In this document: in pieces, positions 1 through 7,194 of the stretch
Layout of the letters: each line of letters opens with the position of its first letter
Position numbering within the stretch: the first letter of the stretch is position 1
Assembly: GCA_964640955.1 (NCBI GenBank)
Contig: CAZXJI010000037.1
Coordinates: 1-16,689, forward strand
DNA: 16,689 bases
Origin: CAXXOK01 sp964640955
GTDB lineage: Bacteria > Bacillota > Clostridia > Christensenellales > Aristaeellaceae
Direction: 5' to 3'
Notes under the pieces: generated by a model
The model's input: only the letters and a program-made list of their open reading frames with translations
The model's database searches: none
What the model was told of the DNA's origin: nothing
Position numbers and translations under genes: made by a program

Positions 1-92
1 TGGCGGAGAAGGAGAGATTTGAACTCTCGCGCCGGTTAACCCAGCCTACTCCCTTAGCAGGGGAGCCCCTTCGGCCACTTGGGTACTTCTCC
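1..92 (-). tRNA. tRNA-Ser (anticodon GCU)
   Basis: Read on the minus strand, the segment folds as a class II tRNA. The acceptor arms GGAGAAG (86-92) and CTTCTCC (5-11) pair. The anticodon stem CTCCC/GGGAG encloses the loop CTGCTAA, giving anticodon GCU, which reads AGC/AGU serine codons. A long variable arm follows, then a T arm GAGAG-TTCAAAT-CTCTC. Discriminator G and an encoded CCA end occupy positions 1-4. The long variable arm is the identity element expected of serine tRNAs. It lies 29 bases downstream of a second tRNA-Ser and is probably co-transcribed with it. The 3' flank is outside the window. Confidence 0.95.
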
Positions 93-121
93 ATTCGCCG
101 ATTAATATGAAATATAGGGTT

Positions 122-210
122 TGGCGGAGAGAGAGGGATTCGAACCCCCGGTGCCTTTCGGCATCACTGGTTTTCAAGACCAGCGCCATCAACCGCTCGG
201 CCATCTCTCC
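122..210 (-). tRNA. tRNA-Ser (anticodon UGA)
   Basis: This is a class II tRNA on the minus strand. The acceptor stem pairs GGAGAGA with TCTCTCC. The anticodon stem CTGGT/ACCAG encloses CTTGAAA, giving anticodon UGA for UCN serine codons. A long variable arm (GATGCCGAAAGGCACC region) and a T loop TTCGAAT follow, with discriminator G and an encoded CCA. It is the first gene of a two-tRNA serine transcript. A near-consensus promoter lies 24 bases upstream of the 5' end. Confidence 0.96.
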
Positions 211-233
211 ATGCTAAAGAACCAGCGAAGGTT

Positions 234-262
234 ATTATATCAGGGATTTGGATCGCCGTCAA
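234..262 (-). promoter_or_regulatory. sigma-A promoter for the tRNA-Ser pair
   Basis: On the minus strand, -35 TTGACG (257-262) is separated by exactly 17 bases from a perfect -10 TATAAT (234-239). Transcription would start near 227, about 17 bases before the mature 5' end of tRNA-Ser(UGA). Position, spacing and sequence all fit a strong housekeeping promoter. Confidence 0.85.
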
Positions 263-309
263 CGGCAAAAGTGGGATTTTTGAGGATGTACCGGCTGCAA
301 GTCGAACAG

Positions 310-345
310 GCGCCCTCCGTCCGCATCCGGCGGCACAGAGGGCGC
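310..345 (-). terminator. hairpin downstream of the alpha/beta hydrolase gene, possible terminator
   Basis: The arms gcgccctc (310-317) and gagggcgc (338-345) form a perfect 8-bp GC-rich stem around a 20-base loop. The hairpin lies between the hydrolase stop codon and the tRNA promoter, which is where the upstream minus-strand operon should end. No clear U-tract follows in the minus-strand sense, so intrinsic termination is uncertain. Confidence 0.35.
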
Positions 346-392
346 TCGTCTGAAAAGAGTATCCTGTCCTCTCTCCCCTTCCCGGCCGTGCT

Positions 393-1115
393 TCACGCCT
401 CGTCGCGGGAGAGAATCGCGCGTTCGACGGCTTCGTTATACTGCTGTTTGGCTTCTTCCGTCAGGTCGCAGTGGCCGCGGTCCGCGACCGCGTAGTAATC
501 GATGCGATGCATCGGGCGCATGACCTCCACAAAACGGTCCGAATGCAGCGCCTTATTTACCGCCTGGTCGGCCGTGCAGTGGAAGATCACATACCGCACG
601 TCCGGCATTTCATCCGCCAGGTGCAGCGGCGAATGCCGCTTGAGCAGCGCCGCGAAGGCCGCCTCGTCGTCCGCGGGGAACGCGCTGTGCAGCGTGCGCG
701 GCAGATCGGGGCGCTCGGTGTAGTGGTAGGGCAGATCGCACACCGGACAGTTCGCCACGCAGGCCACGGGCCGCAGTGCCGCGTAGCGGGTATACACCAG
801 CGCCGCCAGCCCGCCCATGCTGCCGCCGCTGGATACGATGGGGATATCCTCCGCAAGCGCGCAATGCTGCATCAGAGCACGTACGATGGCGTCCGTATTG
901 GCGATGGCCTGCGCGTTCATCCACGACCAGGGGTTGTTGTACGGAATCAGCAGCACGATCCCCTTTTGCGCCAGCGCCTTCCCCCGTTCGGTGTGGGCGT
1001 CGTACATCCGCTGGTCGCCCAGCCCCATAAAATCCAGCACAATCCCCCGGATGGGGCGTGTGCAGAGCTCGTCGTTGGAATAGGTAAAAAGTCGGAGTGT
1101 CTCGTAGGTGAGCAT
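393..1115 (-). CDS. alpha/beta hydrolase (serine hydrolase, substrate unknown)
   Basis: This is a 240-residue soluble protein with no signal peptide, consistent with a compact alpha/beta hydrolase. The nucleophile elbow GGSMGG puts the catalytic serine at residue 99. A likely acid is Asp183 (in TADQAVN) and the histidine is His215 (in RGHCD), in the strand order expected for the fold. The family includes prolyl-oligopeptidase-like and dienelactone-hydrolase-like esterases and peptidases; nothing here fixes the substrate. I chose the start at 1115 because the in-frame upstream extension runs into the permease gene and reads as shadow sequence, and a purine-rich GGGAG lies upstream. It is the last gene of the ABC transporter unit, 125 bases after the permease, with no promoter visible in that gap. 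A link to the transporter's cargo is inferred from position only. Confidence 0.82.
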   Translation of the reverse strand: MLTYETLRLFTYSNDELCTRPIRGIVLDFMGLGDQRMYDAHTERGKALAQKGIVLLIPYNNPWSWMNAQAIANTDAIVRALMQHCALAEDIPIVSSGGSMGGLAALVYTRYAALRPVACVANCPVCDLPYHYTERPDLPRTLHSAFPADDEAAFAALLKRHSPLHLADEMPDVRYVIFHCTADQAVNKALHSDRFVEVMRPMHRIDYYAVADRGHCDLTEEAKQQYNEAVERAILSRDEA

Positions 1116-1240
1116 GAGCCTCGCTTCTCCCTTCCGGCGTATGCCGCGGCCGCGCGCGCAACGGCTCGATGGTATCTGGCTGCGTTGCGCGTCGGCAGGC
1201 CGGACACGTCGCGTTCTCCGGGAAGATGAACACCGCCGCC

Positions 1241-2062
1241 TTACGGTTGGGGCGTATCCCGCATGCACAGGTAGCTTAGCGGCAGACTGATCAACGCCGC
1301 CGAAAGCTGAATGGTCTGCCATTCGCGCTGGATGAACCGCGCCGCGTCGGCGAGGTACTTCATCCATTGGACGCCCAAAAGCATCATCTGGCGCTCGTCC
1401 CCGTCCTCCACGATCTGCGCGGCCTGCCGCACGGCCGGGATAAGGGTCAAAATCATCAGCATCAGCGGCACGCCCACCACGATGAGGATGGTCAGCCCCC
1501 GGTTGCGGCGCAGGCAGCAGGCGAACAGGTAGAACAGCGCCGTCCATTCCATCGTATACAGAATATACCTGGGCAGCGTCCGCAACGCCGTAAGCAGCGA
1601 GTTCCCAAAGAGCTCACTGCCCGACAGCTCGCCGAAATACTGCTCAAACACGTACCTGCGTGGCATCGTGTTGGCCATGGCGAGCGTCAGCCCGCCCATC
1701 AGGATGTTCAACAGCAGCGTGCCCAGCAGCAATGCCGTCATCCCGATCAGCAGGCCGGCCACGTTGCCCAGCCACACCGATACGCGGGAGGTGCCGAACC
1801 TGAGCAGAAAGCGCGTGCCTTTGTGCGCCGTGGCCACGGCGGCGATCAGCGCCACCACCAGCGTCGCGCCCAGATCGACGTACGCTCCTCCGTAGGTATA
1901 GGTCGCGTCGAACACCAGCGGTGCCACGAAGGCGATCGCCTGCGACGCCAGCAAAATCAGCAGTGCCCAGATCACGATCCGGCCGATCGCCTTTTCATGG
2001 TAGCGCAGCACGCCCCCGAAACGGGCGCTCCGCCACCAGCCGATATCAAGCGTCCGCTGCAT
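1241..2062 (-). CDS. integral membrane protein, probable ABC transporter permease
   Basis: The gene encodes 273 residues with about six hydrophobic segments, roughly at 27-49, 59-80, 97-127, 165-184, 189-211 and 248-268, joined by short charged loops. There is no signal peptide or recognisable enzymatic motif. It directly follows the ABC ATPase gene and overlaps it by 17 bases. An excellent AAGGAGG ribosome binding site lies 9 bases before the ATG at 2062. This pairing with a YtrB-like ATPase suggests it is the membrane half of an ABC-2-type exporter. I cannot assign a substrate. The permease call rests on topology and context, not on a conserved motif. Confidence 0.75.
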   Translation of the reverse strand: MQRTLDIGWWRSARFGGVLRYHEKAIGRIVIWALLILLASQAIAFVAPLVFDATYTYGGAYVDLGATLVVALIAAVATAHKGTRFLLRFGTSRVSVWLGNVAGLLIGMTALLLGTLLLNILMGGLTLAMANTMPRRYVFEQYFGELSGSELFGNSLLTALRTLPRYILYTMEWTALFYLFACCLRRNRGLTILIVVGVPLMLMILTLIPAVRQAAQIVEDGDERQMMLLGVQWMKYLADAARFIQREWQTIQLSAALISLPLSYLCMRDTPQP

Positions 2063-2981
2063 GGCGCTCCGCCTCCTTTTCTTCGGTTAGAAATACGAAC
2101 AGCCGCTGTAACCCCACCGGCGCGGTGCGCACGCGCGCGTTGGCCTCGATACGGGCGCGGTCGTCCGGGGAGGAGAGCTTCACGTGCTTAATCAGCGTAC
2201 CGGCGGCCTCCTCCTCCTTGAGCAGCGTAAGCCCCTCCGTCACTTCGCGTACCGCCTCGGGCGCGCCGGACACGCTCAGGTAATCCACCGTCAATTCCGC
2301 GACCGTTCCCTGGCAAAGCAGCTTCCCGGCGTCGATCATCACCGCCGAATCCAGCACGCGGGCAACCTCGTCGATCAGGTGGGTGGACACCAGAAACGTC
2401 CGCTCCGGCCTGCGGCGCTTTTCCGCAAGGAGCAGATCGTAGAAGCGCTCGCGCAGCACCGCGTCCAGCCCCAGGCTGGGCTCGTCGAACACCGTCAGCT
2501 CCGCGCCGCTGGCGAGGCCGACGCATAGCATCAGCGCGGTCTGCATGCCGCGGCTGAAGGTTTTCATGCGCTTGTTCAGCGGCAGGTCGAAGCGCGTCAT
2601 CAGCTCACGCGCGGCTTTGTCGTCCCAGTCGGCGAACAGCCCCCGGCAGACCGTGAACAGGTCGCCGGGCATGCGCAGGTGGCCGAAATCGGGCGTATCG
2701 CCGATAATGCACAGCTTCCCCAGCGCACGCGCATGGTTGTACGCCTTCTCGCCGCCGATGGTCACCTCCCCGGCGTTGGGCCTGAGCATACCGCCCACGA
2801 TGCGCATCAGCGTGCTTTTCCCCGCGCCGTTTCGCCCCAGCAGCCCCACGATCCGCCCCGCGGGAACGGTCAGGCTCAGCTCGCTCAGCGCCTGCGTGGC
2901 GCGAAAACGCCGGCTCACGTTCGTCACACGCAGGAGGGCCTCCCCTACGCCCGGCGCAGCCGCCGCAATATCCGTTTGCAT
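2046..2981 (-). CDS. ABC transporter ATP-binding protein, YtrB-like
   Basis: A 311-residue cytoplasmic ATPase with one nucleotide-binding domain. Walker A is GRNGAGKST at residues 49-57, the signature is FSRGM at 142-146, Walker B is LTVFDEP at 162-168 with the catalytic Glu167, and the H-loop His is at 201. The region FGHLRMPGDLF to FADWD (about 99-120) and the SRGM-type signature resemble the YtrB/ABC-2 exporter group. The last 80 or so residues form a C-terminal extension typical of these ATPases. I chose the ATG at 2981 because an AGGGG site sits 8 bases upstream. In-frame ATGs further upstream would place the start inside or before the promoter. It is the first gene of a unit with the permease and the hydrolase. 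No GntR-type regulator, often found beside ytr genes, is next to it. Confidence 0.9.
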   Translation of the reverse strand: MQTDIAAAAPGVGEALLRVTNVSRRFRATQALSELSLTVPAGRIVGLLGRNGAGKSTLMRIVGGMLRPNAGEVTIGGEKAYNHARALGKLCIIGDTPDFGHLRMPGDLFTVCRGLFADWDDKAARELMTRFDLPLNKRMKTFSRGMQTALMLCVGLASGAELTVFDEPSLGLDAVLRERFYDLLLAEKRRRPERTFLVSTHLIDEVARVLDSAVMIDAGKLLCQGTVAELTVDYLSVSGAPEAVREVTEGLTLLKEEEAAGTLIKHVKLSSPDDRARIEANARVRTAPVGLQRLFVFLTEEKEAERHAADA

Positions 2982-3030
2982 ATCGTTTCCCCTCATTTCC
3001 AGCGTCTTTCGTTCGTACGCTATTGTGTCC

Positions 3031-3058
3031 ATTATACCGCAATCGCGCCGCACCGCAA
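3031..3058 (-). promoter_or_regulatory. promoter of the ABC transporter unit
   Basis: On the minus strand, a perfect -10 TATAAT (3031-3036) is preceded by TTGCGG (3053-3058) at a 16-base spacing. The predicted start near 3024 gives a leader of about 43 bases before the ATPase ATG. The -35 is imperfect, so an activator or moderate strength is possible. Confidence 0.7.
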
Positions 3059-3115
3059 GCGCCCGCGGCCGAAAACGTCTCCCCCGGCGCCCGAAAGCCG
3101 CGCCGAAGCGCTCCA

Positions 3116-3156
3116 AAGCGAGAACCGCGTGGACGTGCTCCGCGCGGTTCTCGCTT
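3116..3156 (-). terminator. terminator hairpin after leuS
   Basis: The arms at 3116-3129 and 3143-3156 are perfect complements over 14 bp around a 13-base loop. The hairpin begins 29 bases after the leuS stop codon and lies before the promoter of the next unit. In the minus-strand sense the stem is followed by only a short U-run (TTTGG), so termination efficiency may be moderate. On the plus strand no gene would use it. Confidence 0.65.
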
Positions 3157-3184
3157 ATTCATCAAGTTTACGCTATGCCGATCG

Positions 3185-5611
3185 TTACTTTACGATCAGG
3201 TTGCACAGCCTGCCGGGCACGAAAATCAGCTTGACCAGCTTGCGGTCGCCGACGATCGCCAGGATATCGGCACGGGTCGGCAGTTCCTGCTGCGCCTGTT
3301 CGGCCGTCATATCCGGATGGATGGTAATGTGCCCGCGCACCTTGCCCATCACCTGCACGGCGATTTCGATTTCGCTGCGCTTCATGGCCTTTTCGTCGTA
3401 GGCCGGCCACGGCTCGTAGGCCAGGCCGCTGCCGAAGCCCATCATCTCCCACATTTCCTCGCAGATGTGCGGGGCCACGGGCGCCAGCAGCAGGATGAGG
3501 GTTTTCAGCTCGTCGCGGGTGCAGCCGCCGGCAGCGTTGAACTCGTTGACCAGACTCATCATGGCGGCGATGGCCGTGTTGTACTTCATGGCCTCGTAAT
3601 CGTCGCCGACCTTTTTGATGGTCTCGTGCATCAGGGGTATGAGGGCCTTCTGGTAGCCCTCGCCTTCCTTGATGGTATCCATCAGCCGCCATACGCGGTC
3701 CAGGAAGCGGCGGCAGCCGCGCGCACCGTTGGTAGACCATGGAATCGCCTGGTCGAACGCGCCCATGAACATTTCGTACAGCCGCGTCGCGTCCGCCCCG
3801 ATATCGGCGATGCAGTCGTCGGGGTTGATCACGTTGCCGCGCGACTTGCTCATCTTTTCGCCGTTCTCGCCGAGGATCATGCCGTGGCTGGTGCGTTTCT
3901 GGTAGGGCTCGGGGCAGGGCACCGCGCCGATGTCGTAGAGGAACTGATGCCAGAACCGGCTGTACAGCAGGTGAAGCGTCGTATGCTCCATGCCGCCGTT
4001 GTACCAGTCCACGTTCATCCAGTACTTGAGGGCGTCCTGCGAGGCGAACTCCCTGTCGTCGTGCGGATCGCAATAGCGCAGGAAGTACCAGCTGGAACCC
4101 GCCCACTGGGGCATGGTGTCGGTCTCGCGCTGGGCGGGGCAGCCGCACACGGGGCAGACGGTGTTCACCCAGTCGGTCATCTTGGCCAGCGGGCTTTCGC
4201 CGGTATCGGTCGGCTCATAGTTTTCCACGTTGGGCAGGAGCACCGGCAGCTGATCCTCCGGCACGGGTACCGTGCCGCAATGCGGGCAGTGCACCACGGG
4301 GATCGGCTCGCCCCAGTAGCGCTGGCGGCTGAACACCCAGTCCCGAAGCTTGTAATTGACCTTTCGCTCGCCCAGGCCCTTTTCGACCAGCCAGTCGATG
4401 ATGGCCGTTTTCGCCCTGGCCACGCGCAGGCCGTTCAAGAAGTCGCTGTTGACCAGAATGCCGTCCTGCACGTCGGTGTAGGCTTCCTTGGTGATATCCC
4501 CACCCGCGATCACCTCGATGATGGGCAGGTCGAAGGTCTTGGCGAATTCATAGTCGCGCGTGTCGTGCGCCGGCACGGCCATGATGGCGCCGGTGCCGTA
4601 ACTCATCAGCACGTAATCGCTGGCCCAGATGGGAATTTCCTTGTCGTTCACGGGGTCGACGGCGTACAGGCCCTTGAGCTCCACGCCGGTCTTTTCCTTG
4701 TTGAGCTCGGTGCGTTCAAAATCGCTCTTGCGGGCGGCGGCGTCGCGGTAAGCGACCGCTTCGTCGTAGTTTTGAATTTTGTCCTTATATTTGTCGATCA
4801 GGGGATGCTCGGGGCTCACCACCATGTAGGTCGCGCCGAAAAGCGTGTCCGGCCGGGTGGTGAACACGCGCAGCTTGTCCTGCGTGCCGGCGATCTGGAA
4901 ATCCACCTCAGCGCCTTCGCTGCGGCCGATCCAGTTGCGTTGCTGCACCTTCACCTTTTCGATGAAGTCCAGGTCGTCCAGGCCGTCCAGCAGCTTCTGC
5001 GCATAATCGGTAATGCGCAGCATCCACTGGCTTTTTACCCTGCGCACCACTTCGCCCCCGCAGCGCTCGCAAACGCCGCCCACGACTTCCTCGTTGGCCA
5101 GGCCGCACTTGCAGCTCAGGCACCAGTTGATGGGCATCTCGGCCTTGTAGGCCAGCCCGTGTTTAAACATCTGCAGGAAGATCCACTGTGTCCACTTGTA
5201 GTACTTGGGGTCGGTGGTATCCACCTCGCGCGTGTAATCGAACGAGAAGCCCAGTTTCTTGAGCTGCTCGCGGAAATGCTTAATGTTCTCCTGCGTGATG
5301 ATGGAGGGATGCTCGTGGTTTTTGATGGCGTAGTTCTCCGCCGGAAGCCCGAAGGCGTCGTAGCCGATGGGATAGAGTACGTTGTACCCTTCCATGCGGC
5401 GCTTGCGGGCGATGATATCCATGGCCGTATAGCTGCGGGGGTGCCCCACGTGCAGGCCCGCGCCGCTGGGATACGGAAACTCGATGAGCCCGTAGAACTT
5501 CGGCTTGTCGCTGGGGTAGCGGGCGTTGAAGGTCCCTTCCTCCGCCCACCGTTTCTGCCATTTCTTCTCGATGCTTTCCGGGTCGTACGCGGGATGCTGG
5601 TCTTGATACAT
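3185..5611 (-). CDS. leuS: leucyl-tRNA synthetase
   Basis: An 808-residue class I synthetase that charges tRNA-Leu with leucine in the cytoplasm; the length fits bacterial LeuRS. The HIGH motif is HVGH at residues 54-57, within PYPSGAGLHVGH. The KMSKS loop is at 586-590, within GEKMSKSRGN. A cysteine cluster (164, 167, 169, 181, 184) begins the insertion region. The CP1 editing domain carries the threonine-rich TTRPDT at 251-256 and a later GTGAIMAVPAHDTRD segment, so proofreading of mischarged tRNA should be intact. A second CxxC pair region lies before the WAGSSWYFLRY segment. The ATG at 5611 has an AAGGAG site 8 bases upstream. It is the last gene of the glnS-gltX-leuS cluster, 72 bases after gltX. 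That gap contains a small CCGGCG/CGCCGG hairpin at 5644-5658 without a U-tract. Confidence 0.98.
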   Translation of the reverse strand: MYQDQHPAYDPESIEKKWQKRWAEEGTFNARYPSDKPKFYGLIEFPYPSGAGLHVGHPRSYTAMDIIARKRRMEGYNVLYPIGYDAFGLPAENYAIKNHEHPSIITQENIKHFREQLKKLGFSFDYTREVDTTDPKYYKWTQWIFLQMFKHGLAYKAEMPINWCLSCKCGLANEEVVGGVCERCGGEVVRRVKSQWMLRITDYAQKLLDGLDDLDFIEKVKVQQRNWIGRSEGAEVDFQIAGTQDKLRVFTTRPDTLFGATYMVVSPEHPLIDKYKDKIQNYDEAVAYRDAAARKSDFERTELNKEKTGVELKGLYAVDPVNDKEIPIWASDYVLMSYGTGAIMAVPAHDTRDYEFAKTFDLPIIEVIAGGDITKEAYTDVQDGILVNSDFLNGLRVARAKTAIIDWLVEKGLGERKVNYKLRDWVFSRQRYWGEPIPVVHCPHCGTVPVPEDQLPVLLPNVENYEPTDTGESPLAKMTDWVNTVCPVCGCPAQRETDTMPQWAGSSWYFLRYCDPHDDREFASQDALKYWMNVDWYNGGMEHTTLHLLYSRFWHQFLYDIGAVPCPEPYQKRTSHGMILGENGEKMSKSRGNVINPDDCIADIGADATRLYEMFMGAFDQAIPWSTNGARGCRRFLDRVWRLMDTIKEGEGYQKALIPLMHETIKKVGDDYEAMKYNTAIAAMMSLVNEFNAAGGCTRDELKTLILLLAPVAPHICEEMWEMMGFGSGLAYEPWPAYDEKAMKRSEIEIAVQVMGKVRGHITIHPDMTAEQAQQELPTRADILAIVGDRKLVKLIFVPGRLCNLIVK

Positions 5612-5683
5612 GCCGAAGTCTCCTTACTTTATCGTCACGCTGTCCGGCGCCCCGCCGGGGTTGCGGGCGCGCGGGGAAAGCGG

Positions 5684-7141
5684 TCAGGTTGCGCTTTCGA
5701 GCTTTGCGATGCCGGCCTCCAGCCTTCTTAGCGTTTCCGGCTTGCCCAGCAGGTAGGCGATCTCGGTCGCGCCGCCCGGCGTGTTCGCCAAGCCGCTGAT
5801 CGCCACGCGCACAGGCCACATGATCTGCCCGTTTTTCATGCCCTCGGCCGCGGCCAGGTTCATCAGGCATTCCTTGAGCGGCTCCTCGCCGAAATCGGTC
5901 AATGCCGATAGAACCGGCAACGCCAGCTTCAGCGCCCTCAGGCTGATCGCAGCGTCCGTTTTCATCTTTTTGTGCGTGTACAGCTCGATGTCGTATTCCG
6001 GCATTTCGGCCAGGAACCGCACCATGTCCGGCACGCGGTCGAACACCTCGGTGCGCCCGTGCATCAGTTCCGCCAGACGGCGGTAATCGATGCCTTTCCC
6101 GGCCAGCGCCTTGTCAAACCACGGCGTCGCCGTGGCGAGGTAATCCTCGAAAGGCATCTTTTTGATGTACTCGCTGTTGAACCAGACGAGTTTTTCCGTG
6201 TTGAAGATCGCCGGGGATTTGGACAGGCCGTCCACATCGAAGGCGTCCACCAGCTCGGAAAGCGTGAAAAACTCCCGTTCCTCCTTGGGACACCAGCCCA
6301 GAAGCGCGATAAAGTTGATGATCGCGTCCCGCAGGTATCCCTGCGCGAGCAGGTCCTCGAAGCCCGGATCCCCGTAGCGTTTGGAAAGCTTGCGCGTCGC
6401 GTCCTTCATGACGACGGGCAGATGCAGGTACGTGGGGGCCGTCCAGCCGAAAGACTCGTAAAGCAGATTGTACTTGGGCGTGGAGCTTAAGTACTCGGTG
6501 CCGCGGATGACGTGGGTGATCTTCATCAGATGGTCGTCCACGACGTTGGCAAAATTGTAGGTCGGCAGGCCGTCGGCCTTGATGAGCACGTTGTCGTCCA
6601 GCGTATCGCACGGGACTTCCACGTGGCCGAAGAGCATATCCTCAAAGCTCGCGGTGCCCGTCTGCGGCACGTTCTGGCGAATGACGTACATTTCGCCGCT
6701 TTCCATGCGGCGTTTGGCCTCGGCTTTGGGGATGTTCAGGCAATGCTTGTCGTACTTGAACTGCTCGCCCCGGGCCGTAGCCGCATCCCGGCGTTCCTGC
6801 AATTCCTCCCTGGTGCAAAAGCAGGGGTAGGCCGCGCCGCTCTCCACCAGCTGCAGGGCGTAGGGCAGGTAGAGGTCGCGTCGCTGCGTCTGGATATACG
6901 GGCCGTAACCACCGCCGATGTCCGGGCCCTCGTCGTAGGTGAGCCCCGCCTTGCGCATGCTTTGGTAGATCTGCTCCACCGCCCCTGGCACCTCGCGTTC
7001 CTGGTCGGTATCCTCGATGCGCAGGATAAACCTGCCCCCGTGCTTCCGGGCGAACAGGTAGGCGTACAGGGCCGTGCGCAGGCCGCCCAGATGCAGGTAC
7101 CCCGTGGGGCTGGGCGCGAAGCGGGTGCGAACCTCAGACAT
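5684..7141 (-). CDS. gltX: glutamyl-tRNA synthetase
   Basis: A 485-residue class I synthetase that attaches glutamate to tRNA-Glu; length is normal for bacterial GluRS. The N-terminus reads RFAPSPTGYLHLGGLRTALY with the HIGH-type motif HLGG at residues 17-20. The KMSKS-type loop is KLSKR at 251-255. The pair CFC (Cys107, Cys109) is the start of the zinc-binding element seen in many GluRS. The C-terminal half is the helical anticodon-binding domain. I chose the ATG at 7141, which has AGGAA about 9 bases upstream. The longer open frame upstream is glnS read out of frame. It lies 53 bases after glnS. Because a dedicated GlnRS is encoded next door, this enzyme may not need to mischarge tRNA-Gln, but discrimination cannot be judged here. 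Confidence 0.97.
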   Translation of the reverse strand: MSEVRTRFAPSPTGYLHLGGLRTALYAYLFARKHGGRFILRIEDTDQEREVPGAVEQIYQSMRKAGLTYDEGPDIGGGYGPYIQTQRRDLYLPYALQLVESGAAYPCFCTREELQERRDAATARGEQFKYDKHCLNIPKAEAKRRMESGEMYVIRQNVPQTGTASFEDMLFGHVEVPCDTLDDNVLIKADGLPTYNFANVVDDHLMKITHVIRGTEYLSSTPKYNLLYESFGWTAPTYLHLPVVMKDATRKLSKRYGDPGFEDLLAQGYLRDAIINFIALLGWCPKEEREFFTLSELVDAFDVDGLSKSPAIFNTEKLVWFNSEYIKKMPFEDYLATATPWFDKALAGKGIDYRRLAELMHGRTEVFDRVPDMVRFLAEMPEYDIELYTHKKMKTDAAISLRALKLALPVLSALTDFGEEPLKECLMNLAAAEGMKNGQIMWPVRVAISGLANTPGGATEIAYLLGKPETLRRLEAGIAKLESAT

Positions 7142-7194
7142 AAGCAGTTTCCTTTCCGGCGGAAAATAACGTTTTTTTGCGGCGCAAATGCGCT

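Noticed and set aside
142..146. Degenerate ABC signature (FSRGM in place of LSGGQ; numbers are protein residues of the ATPase at 2046-2981)
   Set aside because: A S-x-G-M type signature is normal in the YtrB/ABC-2 exporter group, and the other catalytic motifs are intact, so this is not evidence of a dead ATPase.
251..255. KLSKR instead of KMSKS in GluRS (protein residues of the gene at 5684-7141)
   Set aside because: KLSKR is the ordinary form of this motif in bacterial GluRS, so it is not a sign of altered function.
610..1233. A minus-strand frame starting with a GTG at 1233 whose N-terminus holds a CPAC motif
   Set aside because: Most of it overlaps the hydrolase gene in another frame and becomes arginine/alanine-rich shadow sequence. 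There is no ribosome binding site, and one CxxC is not enough to call a gene.
3023..5731. A 902-codon open frame on the plus strand
   Set aside because: It is antisense to leuS across its whole length. Its composition (very rich in His, Val, Ala, Gln) is that of shadow translation in GC-rich DNA. leuS has clear HIGH and KMSKS motifs.
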